This document shows positions 1 to 14,700 of a DNA stretch of 64,000 nt, one piece after another. The DNA comes from Micropterus salmoides (lineage: Eukaryota > Chordata > Actinopteri > Centrarchiformes > Centrarchidae). The notes below the pieces were generated by a model. It was given only the letters and a program-made list of their open reading frames with translations. It did no database searches and had not been told where the DNA came from. Location: positions 24,468,693-24,532,692 of the forward strand of contig NW_024041373.1 in assembly GCF_014851395.1 (NCBI RefSeq). Direction: 5' to 3'. The translations under genes and the position numbers were made by a program. The stretch's first letter is position 1; each line of letters starts with the position of its first letter.

Positions 1-592
1 TTTTAACTTTATTACCGGATACTAAATGTCCTCCTTCTATAATTTTAAAATATAGGATATTTTACTATGTTGATCTGTAATTAAATTAAGCACCCCCATA
101 ACTGCCACACTGCAGTTGTCATCACTCAGTTTAAAGTGCTCCCACACAGCTGTGGGCTTCATTTTGTTTTCTCTTTGATGTGAACTGGAGCGTTATGTTC
201 ACTGCTGTGTGCAGAGGTAATGCGCGCGAAACCCCCCCCCTCAATATTCCAATCTCTGTGTACCCAACGTTTGACTATTGTAATATTCGGGTCCAGCGCT
301 ACTGCGTACTAGTGAATAAATATGCCAAAAATATGAAAATAACAACCAAAAGATGTGATAATTTTCTGTGTCACACTGAGATGAACACTGAGAATAAAGG
401 GTTATTCCATAAAAAAAAGAACAGAATCTGTTCATTTTGAATCTCTTTGTTTACTGGATGTCTTGTGCATCTTATCCACATTAATGCTGTAAAACTGCCA
501 GAACATTACATCCATGTGTAAGAAAAATATTAATTTGTGGATTCATGCTGTCACTCACTATATCTATAAAAAAAACGTCCTCGTCCACATAC
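1..592. other. ugp2 intron (partial), no feature seen
   Basis: AT-rich intron following the last ugp2 exon in the window. A C9 run near 231 is the only compositional mark. No exon of the ugp2 C-terminal half could be read. Confidence 0.7.
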
Positions 593-890
593 CTTGACAT
601 CAGCGCGCGTCTTATCCGTCACCTCCATGATGAACTCGCAGCGCTTGCCGTTGGGCTGGCTGACCAGGTGGTCCAGGATGTGGAGGTCGACGGTGGCTCC
701 CAGGTTGTCGATGTTGGACACAAAGATGTACTCTTTGCCCTGCGCAATCAGCTGGTCCAGCAGGCCCGAGTTGTAGAAGCTGGCGTAAATGTCGCCGTGC
801 CCTGGAGGGTACCAGCCTTCTGAGCTTTGCCCATTCATTCTCAAGTTTGTGGACACGGGGAGGAGGGACTCTTTGTTGATGCGAGGATAC
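593..890 (-). CDS. ugp2: ugp2 coding exon 5 (last in window)
   Basis: Residues 176-275, beginning by completing a split Arg codon (AG|G) and running YPRINKESLLP... to ...DKTRADVK. It holds the GHGD and NIDNLGATVD active-site motifs. The acceptor reads ctctgtccag on the minus strand and the donor reads gtatgt. The following exon (normally starting Gly-Gly) is not present in the remaining 592 bases, so the gene continues off the left edge. Confidence 0.96.
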
Positions 891-3800
891 CTGGACAGAG
901 GGAAAATAAGAGTAAGCCATCATGTTTTTGTTAGTTTTAGGCTTCTTAAGCTGCTAAAATGCTTCACTTTGTCCAGAAAGTAGCAATGGGTTCATCAGAA
1001 CCAATGTGAACGTGGAGTAAAGCTGGGGGCCATAAAACCAAAACAACAAGCTGAAAGACGTTAAATTGCTCCGTAAAGCTGAGGGGAACCGTGACGAATG
1101 AAACGCAGGACAAAAGTAACAGCAATTTTCTTTAAGCTCATACAAGCCAAACTGTGTCACCTGAAAAATGAAACTTTGGCTTTCACTTTGAGTTATTCCA
1201 AAAAAAAGGCATTTTTAATCACGGTAAGTAAATTTACTCAAGCTGAGTGAAAGCTTTGAATGACAAGTTGTGTTTCTTGTTTCATGTGTCATTGTCATGA
1301 TCATATGATTAATTAGTAATTAAGCTGCAACTTACATTCTAAGTCAAACTATACTGAAGTCGTTCCACATTCGTACAAAGACCACATGTGTGAGTTATTT
1401 ATCACAACAAAAAAAATTGGCTTTGTCTATACGGTTATCTTTTAAAATGATGTCCATCTGAAAAGCGTCCCGGCTCTCCCCTACTCATTTTCTGTGGGTT
1501 TTTTAACTGCAAGCAACATCTTTCACCTTACATGTCACTTATCTCAGTCGCAGAGCTGTGAGTCTCGGACTGCACATGTTAGAGTAGATAAACAGCACAC
1601 AGACTAAACTGACAGTGAAATCTTTTTGCTCCACATCTGTGGTAAAGCCACGGACAACAAAGTAGCACTCCAGGTGCCACGTAAATTTCGTCTTTTCATA
1701 TCACTGCAGGACTTCAAACAACACAGTCAGGGTGTAAACTTTTTAAGACAAGCCAAAGAATCCAAGCCATAATCGCTGCGTGCATTAAACTGATCAAAGG
1801 GTTTCTAAGGAGGATCTTCGTCAGGTTGAGTTGTTTTTGGCAGTTTGCGGGTATTTCAGAGAGCAGATGAGCTGGTCAGGTGAGAGGAGCTGTAAGTAAG
1901 TGGAGGCACGCAGGCCTCTTTAGTGGAGGTTTCACTCTGACTGTTCGGGGAGGATGTTTTCAGATGAGTGGTTTTGATATGAGCTCATAGACTTCAAAGG
2001 TTTCATGTCATTTCAGACCGACGCCTGAGAACGTTCTGTACGTTCACAAAAGTGTTTTTCCTTTCTGGGATCCAATATTTCTGCAGCAGAAGGAACGGTT
2101 ATTCTTTCCAGGAAAGAAAAGGAAAATGAAAATACGTCTTTTGCCGGGTGCACACTAGAGGATTTTCAAATCTCAACTGATCTTAAAAACATGGGATACC
2201 ACAGACATAACGACAGAGTTAACCCATTTTTAATAGTGGCGATTCCCGGGACCTGGGATCTCACAGAAACTCGTGTGATCAAACGTGACTTCAGACATAA
2301 AGAAACATGGAGGCAGACGGTCGTCGTCAGCTAGTTGCACTTAGACGAGCTATGTTTTTCATAGAAAGACAAAAAAAAAAAAAGATCCATTTGTAGATGT
2401 TTAACTTTATACTGTATTTCATTTTTTTGTTAGTTAATACAAACTAGTTTTATTAGATTATCTTATAAAATCTAGTTTGAACTGCATTGAACCAGACAGA
2501 GATTAAAGGCTCACGAAACCTTTGCAGGTGTTTTGAATTAGTTTGCTGATTAGTGCTCTTCTCAGGTCGACATTTCTGTATTATACATTCTTTATTGTGA
2601 ATATTGTAATGCACTTTGAAATACTGGAGTTTTAATAAGAAAGCTGTAATTGTCAAGATTAAAACATTATTAAAAGCATTTATTACGTAAGAAAATTAAC
2701 TTTTCCACAATATTCTAAAATGCACCTGAAATTAGCTGGATTTGTAGTTACAAAAGTTCTTGATTTTTTTAGATCTTTGCAGGTATTGGGCTGAAAATAA
2801 TGTTTAAAAAAGTATAAACCAACACACAGAGACACAGTTTTACACGTTAATTTGATTAATTCTGCTCATCACTATGGAAGGTAACCAGGGAGTTTTGTTT
2901 GGATAAAAAATTATTACTTCCCCTCATCAGCTGGAACACCAGATAGTGTGATGAGGAATGCATTTCATTTGCCTTTTATAGATTACTCTCACAACCTCTA
3001 CCACAGACTGCTCTTTGTCCTCCTATTGATTGACATTTTAACCACTTTCTCTGTGCAGACATTAAATCCTAGAGCTGCGATCCCTCCCCCAACAACACTG
3101 CTGCTGTCCATAGCTGCTTTGTACCACACTCACAACATACAAGTGCTCTAAATAATTCAAGGGAAATAGTAAAAAAAAAAAAAAAAAAAAAAAAAGACAA
3201 AAGTACCACTTGACAAATTGGAGACACCAAGGCATTAAATATTAATGGCTTCCTCCATATATTACATGACATTTCCTGTCCATGCTGCTGGTCTTGACAG
3301 TTCGAGTGAGAATCAGAAGTAGCACACATAAAAGCAGGGGACTGGCTACTCAGATCCTGAGCACAGACCAGTTCATTATTAGAGGAAGCTGATCGCTTGG
3401 GTTCAATACAGCTAACTGGTAGTAAAAGTGTCCAGTACTGATACTGACTGGTGTACTCTAGTACACACGTTTTAATTCCAAGTCTTCTTCTAAGTTTAAT
3501 ATCTGGGTGCTTGCTCAACATGGCAAGTACTTGTCTCTCACCTGCTCTGGTTAAAGGTGTGTATCTTGACACGGTGGTGTGTGTACTTCTGCAGGATCTT
3601 CTTCGTGTCCTCATCTGTGTTGAAGGAGTTCATGAGGACCAGGGGCACGTCAGTGTTGTAGGTCTTGTTCAGGTGCTGTGGGACAAACAAACACAAACTA
3701 TATAAATGCCAGTAACCGTTAGCATTATTTATCCAGGGAAAACTGACTGTAGCAGCAGCATCTTGCACATTCATCTATTGTTGGCCAGTGTGCAGCGCTA

Positions 3801-6800
3801 ACACAACAACCGACTTAGTAAATGACTTTCAAACAGAAGTTATGTTATACCTTTCTGCATATGTTTAGGGAATGCCTTTTAGTTCAGCTATATTGGTGAA
3901 AGGTCCATAAATATATATTTGGATTGTATTATTTTTCAAATTATAATTCTAATTTCAGTCCTACACTGTATGTATAAGTTGACACACTAATTAAAGCTAT
4001 GGTGGGCAATTTATTTCAGAAATTCTCTTTACATCCCGAAAGCAATCAATAAATCAAATGCTCGGACACAAAAATGAAAAGAATCCAGTACCTAGCTGTC
4101 TCTTGCTAGTTTCTCCAATGTTGCCTAGGTTAGCTTTAAAGTGGACTGTAGAGTGTATACTGGTGGGCAGCCAGTTTCTGTTAAGAGGCTGGAAGACTCC
4201 AGGTGAACCCACTTTTTCATGAAGGGATTATTCAGTTTGGCAAGGTTACCTCGTCATTCAGTGTTAGAGTTAGAGCTGATCAAATGGTGTGGTCTTTTCA
4301 TGCACATTAATCCCACTGATGTGTTACTGTAAGGACAAGCAACACAGGACAAACAGTAGAGACTACACTAAATATAAATTAAATTACTTTATAACATCGG
4401 AAGATAGGAGTCTGTGGAAAGCAGGACAGTAAATACATGTGTATGCAGTTTGTATCTATGTACAGATGTACGTGTGTTATTTGTTAGTATATTATTATAG
4501 AGATTATTTTAGTATTTATTTATTGTTTATTTTGTATTTGGCAAAATTGCTGTGTTTAAGAATTTGTCTCTAAATACAAATTCACGTGACAGTTATAGCA
4601 GTTGGACTTTGACATTAGCGGACATTACAGCAACTTACACTGAGTGCAACAACCAAATACATTTGAATTCCTGGATCAATATAATATTTTCTGAATACTA
4701 AGGAGAACAACAGCCCAAGAGACAGTGTTCTCACAATATTTCTATAAATTGATTGTGTGATTTGAATTAAAACAAAAGGGAGGAAAGAGATGGAGGCTAT
4801 TTTTTTTTTTAATCAAGATGAAAAAAGTGAGTAGAGGAAGAAGATGAGAAATGGGATATGAATCATTGGGGCGAAGCTGTCATGTGGAAGTTGTTAAAGA
4901 GTGGAATTCCCTGCCTGTGACAGAGAACAAGGAGTGATTAGTCCTTTCTAAACTAAAGCAAAGATATATTTAATAAACCAGGATCGGTGTTGGATGTTTT
5001 CACCTGTGATTCTGTTTATATAACGGCAGGTGAGCCTCGTGTGGAGGAGGCTTGTTGTGGAAACAATCGAGTACAATGAGCCGAAACGATTCATCAAGAA
5101 ATTCAAATGATGATCAAATGAAATACGGATTAAATAAAATACGGATTAAACAAAAGCATTGATGCAAATTATTTGCATCAATGCTTTTGTTAAACTATAC
5201 AGCACACTGTATCACATAGACTAGCCTACCACAACAGCAATACTTCAGCATTTGAGCAGAAAGCATCCAGTCCACGCGTCGAGTCCACGGAGCGGACCCC
5301 AAACAAGGTGATATTAACATTAGCATTTAACGTTATTATAATTGATAGTTGAGATGAAGGTAAAGGTAAGGCTCAATTCTTATTTTTAAATGTGTCAATA
5401 TGATACACGTTAATACATTTATTCCAGTAACCAATCGGTCCTCTAGTAATTTTTCTAACTGATCAATTTATATTTTAATATCATTATTTAAACACATGAT
5501 GCTTGATGGGGTGCCACAGCTCACTTCTTGCCGCAGGACCTGCTAGCTGGCAAAAACCTCGAGCAGAATGATGCCTTGACCAGTTGGAGGTGAGAGAGAG
5601 AGAGAGAGTGAGAGAAAGAGCGAGAGAGAGAGCAATAAAGAGGGAAAGAGGGACTGAAAATGAATAATGGTACATATATTTATAGTAATGTTAATGCGGC
5701 TCTGGCTTTAAACCAGCACCGACCTCTCATTTGCAAGAGTAAAATGAGTGGGTAAACTACTGGGCGGCTGTGGCTCAGGAGGTACAGCGAGTTGCCTGTT
5801 AATCGGTGCAATCCCCGGCTTCTCCAGGCTGCATGGCAAAGTGTCCTTGGGAAAGATACTGAACCCCGAATTGCCCCTGATGGCTGTTCCATCGGTGTGT
5901 GGAATGTGATGTAGTGTTAAAGTGCTTTGAGTAGGCGGTGGATTAGGAAGGCGCTTTACAAATCCAGACCATTTACATTTCAACTTTGCATTACTATAAC
6001 TTCCCCACCCCTTTCTGTGTGACTGTCAGGACACTTTAGGACATTAAAGAGCTCTGCTACTGGTTACATCCTGTCTAGCCCTCCCATAAATCATGATACA
6101 TTACAAACAATAGCTTCCTTTCTAGTATGTTTACAATGAGTGTGTGGAGAGGCAGAGCAGGAGAAATGACAGTGACCATGAATTGATGATTTTGTCCAGT
6201 GTTGAGCAAACTCTGGGTAGCCAGCACATGACAGCTACAGTAACTTGGCTTGGAAAACAGCGATATGGGGCATCTATCCATCAAGAAATTAATTTTCCTT
6301 CTCTTCCCCCTATGTCCACACCTGCATGTAGACATACTTATCCACACTTGGTTTAGTGCTGTGCCAGCGCTGGAGAAAGTGCTTTGAGCATGGCGGTCGA
6401 ATCACAGACAGAGTGGGACTATGGGCGAGGGTGTGCCGTGTCGTGTAAGGACACAGCTGGCGTCAGCTAGGCACGAAATTTGGAAACCTAGTATTCAGAG
6501 CAGTCTGAAACCTGAGCTTATTGCTCACAGGGAGTACATTTACACATGTTTACCTTGTCATTTGAAACTTTGGCCACATTTAACATGAACTTCCGACTTT
6601 GTAACATAAGATATATGTTAGGATTTGGTTTTGTGCTGTTATTTTTCCTGTGTTTATTTGATATTGTCAGGGTTTAGAGTTTTGTAGTCTAGTTTATTAT
6701 GGCTCATTCGCTTTAAGGTTTTCTTTGTAACCGTCTTATCGCTCATTTTAGTACTTCGTCCTGTGCTTTAGTTCATGTTTAGTGTTTTCCTTATCAGTGT

Positions 6801-9800
6801 TCTTCTGTATTTTCTCATTATGGTCCGTCTTAGTCCGTAGTCTTATCTCCAATTTTTAGGGTAGTCTTCTCTCTCATCTTAGTTCTTCTTCCTGCACCTT
6901 GGTTCTTGTTTTAGTATTTACTTCAGGTTCCTTGTCTACATTATTTTGGGTCTAGTCTCCTTTGTACTTCTCTGTGTTCTCCTTTTGAGTTCCTGTTCAT
7001 TGTACATGTGTGTTTCTGTCTTATTGGTTATTCTCTCTGCCCCATGTCTGCTTGTCTAGTATTCAGTAACCTTGTCTTGTCTGTTACCCCAGTGATCCCT
7101 CTGCATGTCTGTCTTTGTTTTCCCCTTCTCTCTCTCTGCCTGTGTGTTGCTCTCTCTCTCTGCCTGCCTGCCTGCCTGTCCCTCGTTAACCCTGATCTCT
7201 GTCACCTGTGTTGCTCCCGCCCTGCTCGTTACTCCCTGTGTGTGTATATACCTGGTGTTTCTGTCTTGTCTTTGTCGGTTCATTACTTTCTATGTGCGTT
7301 ATGATCCATCGTTGTCTGCCTACTTGTCGTGTTTCCCTGCACTGTTGGATTTCTGTTTGGACAGCTTTTGTGTTTCTGGACTTTGTCATCAGCCACTCAG
7401 TTTGAAGGTGTGCTCGCTTTTTGTTGCTTGGAATAAACCATCTGAACTTTACCTGCTAGCCTATGTGTCCTGCGTTTGGGTCCTCCAACTTGCTCAACTC
7501 TGCCATAACCACCACTGAACGTAACAATATATGAGGGAAAATAAGGAATAGCATAATAGATCCCCTTTAAAGACCCAATCTGTAGAAGTTATATGATGTT
7601 ATTGAAGTCATTTTGTTTTTATGTTATGAATGACAGAACTAAGAGTCTTCAAAGTAAGAAATCCTACACATTAAATAAAACTGGGTTATTGTTGAAGTGA
7701 GGAGCACGGTAGGGATGGGTCAAGATTTTCAAATAGTGATTAAATTATAACAAATCTAATAGTTTATGCAACTATCGTCTTTTTGGAGAACATTTATCTT
7801 GCTGCTAGACTAGTTACAGGCTACTTTACTGTGATGGCTATACGTTACCAGCTAGGCTAAATTAGCATAAGAAACCAGTGTGCTCTCAACCTTCTTCCCT
7901 CTGGATGGAGGTTTTTAGTCCTAAGGTGCAGAACGAAGCACTGCAGCCATCACTGAGCTGAATAAGATTAGCGAGATTAGCACGTACATGGCAGTAGCAC
8001 AATTTACTTTAATTTTTTTAAATTTAATCTTCTTCTTTTTTGAGATCGCTATTTCAATTATTTTTATTTGAACTTACTTTTTTTAATTGCTCTCTCTCTC
8101 TCTTTTATGTTCTGACTGGTGGAATCTCGAGTACTTCATGCTTTTCGTGTCCTATTAGTAGCATTTAGTAGGTTATTAATTTGTATGTTTTAGTATGTTA
8201 GTATGTTTTAGTTAGTATGTTTAAGTAGGTTTGTATGTTATTAGTTAGTTTGTTTTTCATAGCTGTATCATAATGCGTGTCACATTCTTGCTGCAAAACA
8301 AATCTACTTATGGGTACAGATAAAGTAACCTAACCTAGCTCACCTAACCAAGGGCTCAGGGCCGAAAATCTGGAAAAGGTAATAAGTAAAACCCGCATAT
8401 TACTCTACTCTCACATTAGTCTTGCCCTGTACATCACCAAAGACTTGCATACAAGACTGAAACAGCCGCCTTTGAACTGCACTCTTTTACAGTTGCTTAA
8501 CTCAACTCAGCTGCCAGGTGGTGCAATTTCAGTAGGCCCGAGTTTTGTCCAATCTTCCATGTCTGCTCTAAGTTAGAGCACACTGGTCCCTGCACTGAAA
8601 CGGTCCAAAATAAAATGTGCATAGAGGCAGCGTGGTGGCAGAGAGGGCCGCTTTCACACAGGAGAAGCAGTTATGGCTCAGTATTTGTGTGTGGGATCCA
8701 TTTTCTCTCTTTCTCAAAAGGCTGATTCAGTCAGGAGGTAATCTGACCAGACCTGAGCATAAAAAGGAGAGCAACGACTCGGACACAGAGAGCAGTGTGC
8801 TCGGAGGAGAGAAGCATCCCATGGGGCTGTTGTGAAACACACACACACAAATACTAGGCAGCCACACATCTCCTATTTAAACTCAATTACAAAATACTTC
8901 ACACACCGAAACTCTGGCGTCAGCATCTCTTACAGACATGATAGATTACTTTAAAAGGTAGCGGTCTCAAAACCTAAACCCTCCAAAACTTCACCTATTG
9001 TTTATTTAATGTTTTTATTTGGGGAACATTAATGAAGTTTGAACCAACATGAATCTGTATGTATGCAGGCTGATGTAGGGTATACCAAACAACCACAGAC
9101 ACGGACTCCCCTCCTCCAGCACACAGCCTTCTCTGTTTCCCTGCCAATCCCACAGACCTGCCCGCATGCACACCGACAACTCCTTCAAGACGTCACACTG
9201 AGCTCCTTTCAAAAATGCACCCCACCCCAGCCCTCGGCACCTCAGATACACAAAGTAATAAAGGCCTGTGTCTGGAGGACGATACACATGCAGCATCATG
9301 GAGAGAAAAACAGAAGAAAAGTGCTTGTAATTTTCTGTTTACGGAAAGCAGATGTGGCTGTATTTTCTTTCTCCCGAATCTTCTGATAAACGTCTTTTCT
9401 CTATTTTTAAACTCTAGGGGTAATAAGGAAAAGTCTAAACGCATCTCTGGGGATTCTTGAAAGCAGAATGAGCCACGCACTTTTCAAAGATCACTACAGC
9501 AGAGCAAACAACTTTACAGTACACGGAGCAGATGTTTGTATTACGTCAGACAGTACATCACTTCTCGCTTCTCCAATGTGTACACACACCTCCGAGTTAA
9601 GCAACGCCTAACTGTCGATACTGCTGCCAAATCTGGGCCAGAGTAAGAATGTGATATGTGAAAGGAGGGATGTCAGCTGACGCTTGTGAGAAACAACTTA
9701 AAAATAAAGCTTTCATCCAATGATGGATTTACTGAGCTAAGGGGGTAGGTTTCATATCATCAAGAATTTAACAATCATTTCTTTGAAACATTAAGATACA

Positions 9801-11724
9801 TTTAACAGTTTTCTTCTTATGCCTGAATTAGTGTTTTCACCAGTGAGGTTTGGTGAAACGGTAAAAAAGATTCTGGGGAATATGTACTCCTGCCTGTTTG
9901 TGGTTAAGACTCCCACTTCCTCACAAGCTTCCACTGGTCGACCTGCTGTGTCTCTACAGTCTCAATGATCATTCTGGTAGTTTCAACACCGAGTCGTTTG
10001 AATTCCTTCAGCCTTCAGGATAAGGGCATTAAGCTTACCAATGTTCAATGACTGGTCAAATGTTAAACTTGACAGGCATACATGCAAAAAAACAACAACA
10101 TTACTTTTTTGCACTACCTATTCTTTGACGAAACAAATCCACAGATTAAACAAAGAAAGTCAAATCTCTGTCAAAGTCTTAACATTATGTTAGTTTATTA
10201 TGAAGTTTAAGTGCAATGTCCCAGGTGTGACTCTGACCAGCAGACTTTGTTTCATGTCAGGCCACTGACCTCTCTCACCTCACCTCAGTGTACCTAAAGG
10301 CAAAACATCCAGGATCAAGGTAATTTATTTCATCATTATACAACACAAGGTTGTACAACAAATGTGCCTTATTAACCAACAGGAAGCGTGTCTGGTGGAT
10401 CAAGTCATTACTTCTAAACCTGCAACAAATTAGCCACAAGCTGTAAACACAACAGTGACATAATATCACTTTATAAAGATGATCGTTAGTAAACTGTGGC
10501 TTATTTGTACATCATGCATTCACTCTGAATCGTGTGTCCACCTGATGAATTTAAGTCCAATATTCACTCTTCCTTTTAGCTCTGTTCTGGTCTCCAACAC
10601 TCTTTATTAGGCCTTAAAGTCAAAATTTCTTTACCTCTATCTGCTGCACAGTGAGGTCCAGGAAGGTGTTCTCGTTGCGGACACTGATCAGGCTCTTGGG
10701 GCCCTTACACCCCATGCTGGTGCCCAGGCCTCCATTCAGCTTCACCACCACCAGTTTGTTCAGGCTGTTAGCCACGTTGTCTGGCAGGCCTCGAGCAGCG
10801 ATCTTATCGTAGGGCTGGATCTGGAGGAGAGAGGGAGAGAGAGACAGCCGGAGGGTCAGGGAAACAGCAGGTGTACCTATAGTAAAGTGCTTTTAAAATA
10901 AAAACAACTTTACTGTTCTGGTAAATTTTACTCTAATTTGTCTTTAGGTACAAAGTGTTTTTATCACTGTGGTGCTTCGCCACTCCCATGAGACCACCTA
11001 TGAATCAACAGTATTTTGCTTGGATTTTTACTGCTTATTGCAAACAAATTGGTAGGTTTTAACACAGGAAAAGCAGCACAGAGGCTGTAACAGCTCTGAG
11101 TGTGGGCTGATTCACTACCAGCTGAGCAGTGTAATGGACTGAAATGATGTGAAAATGTCATAAATTGTTAATTTCTTCTGCCCAAAAAGTGCTTTTTTGA
11201 GAGAAAAGTGAAATGCTACATGCATAAAATACAAAAGTCACATTGCATGTTTTTGTGTGAGTGGTGCAGATAATAGTAATTATGATGCCTTAATGAACAA
11301 CACAGCTGTGGCTTCACATGTAGTCTTAAGTCTTCAGCATTTCTGTTGGCGAGGCAGCAAAAATCACTGGAGTATGGAGTGTGTGTGAGAGAGTGTAGCC
11401 ACATTATTGGATCGATGCTACTCTCACGTCAGCGTATTCACACATCATCTATTGACTTATTTCATTCTCTCCCACAGAGCATGGAGGGAGGGAGGGAGGG
11501 AGGGAGGAAGGATTTGAAGGATGTGACTGTCTAAAACCACATAACTATTAGCATTTTTTGAACCAAGGACACTGGCTTGAATAAATTCACAGGAATGTCA
11601 TGTTCAGACTGAAAAAGAAACAGCAGCAGGATCAGTTTTCAGCAGAAAGCCACTACATTTCTGCTGTTGTAGTGTTTCTCCTAACATTTCCTTCAGTTGC
11701 AAATCATTTCATTCTTTCACGAGG

Positions 11725-11757
<33 letters not shown>

Positions 11758-14700
11758 AGAAGAAGCATGCAGGGACAGCAAACTCCAACCAAATGTTACC
11801 AAACAGCTTTTTGTTGTTGTTGAAGGGATTGAATGTGATAGCGTTTAAGTCTAGTTTTGTGCGAGTTTGCCTGTATTCTTAAAATAAAACAGAGGTGTCA
11901 GTGATTCTTAATATTGTTTATGTGTGAGAGGATGAAAAGGCCAGGAGGTCGTTCTGTGTCCTGTCCTGCTTAAAGCACAGTCAAGAATCTGCGACAGCGG
12001 ACACACAGCAGACCTCCTGATGGAAACAGACGGTCTCTCCCCTGGTGTTCACCCCCCCCCCACGCGACTCTACACCCCACAGATCGCACCACATGGAGGC
12101 CAAGGTTTCAAACTCAACAGAGAACCTCGACACATCTGCCGCTCCCAGTCCTTCACAAGAGATGGGAAGTGATCATAACGGAGGACAAAAGATGTTTCAT
12201 GGTCAAAAGTTGCAAAATGTGTTATCTGACCTGCATGAAAGGAGGGCAGACAGATGTTGACGTACATGAAAGTGTTGACTGGTAAAAATCCCTGCAGGTA
12301 TTTGAAAACAAAAAAAAGATAAGACAGAAATTCAGTGTTGGTCTTTGTATGAGCTGGGATCCCCATCCTACCCCTGTACCCCCGGTGTTAAACAGCTTCC
12401 ACTCACAGATGTTCAACTTTTTTTCCTTCCTCTTCAGTGTGTGTGTGTTCCCAGCTCAGTGGCCTGCAGGCAACACCACTTTGACAAGACTTCTGGATAA
12501 AATTACTTCCGAATTATCTTTAATTCTTAAGACATTGGTTCTTGTGCAGACTGCTGGAATACTGTTTACTTTCACTATCACTGACAAGCTACTGTCAGCT
12601 GTAGGAGTGAGCGCCTGGAAGAAACCCACAGAACACTTTTTTTTACAGCAAAGACAACCCAGCGACAGATTATAGTTTTGGATCGACACAAATGTACATG
12701 CCAGAGGGATTCAAAATATTGCACAACTAAAATATGGTTTGCATAACATGTAAATCAGCAACAGTGGAGGAGGGAAGATTTGTGCACGAATGGACTTAAC
12801 TGTTATGCAGTGGTAGAACAGGCTTGATGTAACACAACATGTTTAATTTGCTATTGACTTGGCTACGGCAGTTAGAAAGTTAATATTCTGCCTCCAGGAT
12901 GTGAAACATTGTATGTCACACTGGATTCTCCGTAATGCAGAGCTCACGCACAGAGCTTGGCACTTACAAAGACACAAAATACACGGAAACATGAGACTGT
13001 GAAACAAATACCTACAGTTAATTCAACAACCCTCTCATGACAGAACACAAGCGATCTATACTGATGGTCTCAGATCAACTCCCCTTTTAATAACAGGGTA
13101 CCACAAGTTTCTGAGTTTGGTCCATTATTATTTATAATCTACATAAAGAATATTAGTACTCGAACACAGACTTATAATATCAATTGTTATGCAGATGATA
13201 CAATCTTATCTGAATTACAGTTTGCCATTAATGTTCATCATATATCTAAAAAATAAAATAAAATAAAACACACACACAAAAAAAAACATGTACTTGTTTA
13301 ATTCTGAATTCTCTTCCTGCCATCGTTCCACATGATGTGACAAGACTGTAGAAATGACACTTTGCTACAATGTAAAGTAGTGAGTGTACAGCTTGTATAA
13401 CAGTGTAAATTTGCTGTCCCCTCAAAATAACACATCACACAGCCATTAATGTCTAAACTGCTGGCAACAAAAGCGAGTACACCCCTAAGTGAAAATGTCC
13501 AAATTGGGCCCAAAGTGTCAATATTTTGTGTGGCCACCATTATTTCCCAGCACTGCCTTAACCTTCTTGGGCTTGTTTGTGGGTTTTCTTGTGCATCATC
13601 TTTAGAAGAGGCTTCCTTCTGGGACGACAGTCATGCAGACAAATTTGATGCAGTGTGTGGCGTATGGTCTGAGCACTGACAGACTGATCCCCTACCCGTT
13701 CAACTTCTACAGCAATGCTGGCAGCACTCATACGTCTATTTACCAAAGACAACCTCTGGATATGACACTGAGCACATGCACTCAACTTCTTCGGTCGACC
13801 ATGGCGAGGCCTGTTCTGAGTGGAACCTGTCCCATTGAACCGCTGTATGGGCTTGGCCACCGTGCTGCAGCTCAGTTTCAAGGTCTTGGCAATCTTCTTA
13901 AAGCTTAGGCCATCTTTATATAGAGCAACAGCAAATCAGCACTGTTATTCAAGCTGTACAATCACTACTTTGCATTGTAGCAAAGTTTCATTTCTTCAGT
14001 GATGTTGTATAAAAAGATATAATCAAATATTAACAAAAATGTGAGGGGTGTCCTCACTTTTGTGAGATACTGTTAATATCTTGGAATCTGGTCTGAGAGA
14101 AGTCTCATCTCTCTACTCAAACTATCATTCACTGAACAAAATCCCAGGACTGGCAAACTCTTGATTCCCCAGAAGTAAACACTGAACCTGGGAGGATTGC
14201 CTTTTAGTAATTTGCACCATATACTGTAAATGGAATAAACTTCAAAAGGACATTTAATCTTTCAACCCACTGGATGAATTTTAACTTTGTGGAGCTTTTT
14301 TTGTTATATTATTGTATACCTGGTAAGACATACAACAACAGACTTATGGATAGATATCTGATGAGAATGATGAAAACTGCTCATCTTCCTTAAAAAAAGA
14401 AGAAAATACAAACATCCTCATTATGAGTTGGTTCCATAATTAGGGCTGGACGATTAATTGAAAAGTAATCAAAACCGAAATTCAGAGCCTCTAACCGATG
14501 TAATTTTCCCATGTTGGTTATTTAATCCTGGTAATGTTGTGTGTGTGTGTGTTCATGTAAAACATCCTACTGCGGGTTCAGTAACGTGACTCCGTGAAAA
14601 GATCCAACTCTGCTGCTCTTATAACAGCACCTGTCACGTAGATGCCCTTTGATGAATGAGGAGAGGAAGCTAACAAAGCGTGTTTTAACATGCTTATACA

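Larger units (their letters stand above)
3676..10634. other. ugp2 intron 3
   Basis: A 7-kb intron. It contains the palindrome, GA tract (5588-5634), SINE, solo LTR and AT tandem repeat listed separately. The rest (3.7-5.1, 6.0-6.6, 7.6-8.1, 8.3-10.6 kb) shows no gene or recognisable element. Confidence 0.7.

Noticed and set aside
3069..3614. 181-codon minus-strand open frame
   Set aside because: It overlaps ugp2 exon 4 in the wrong frame, runs through intron sequence and is extended by a poly-A run read as poly-Phe. A shadow plus chance.
7008..7518. Overlapping Cys/Leu/Ser-rich plus-strand frames
   Set aside because: They are translations of the T- and C-rich solo LTR.
7701..7800. Possible hAT-like start (TAGGGATGGGTCAAG)
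   Set aside because: No matching inverted right end or duplication was found nearby.
8617..8835. 72-codon plus-strand frame with an acidic tail
   Set aside because: No splice sites in register and no recognisable family; isolated in the intron.
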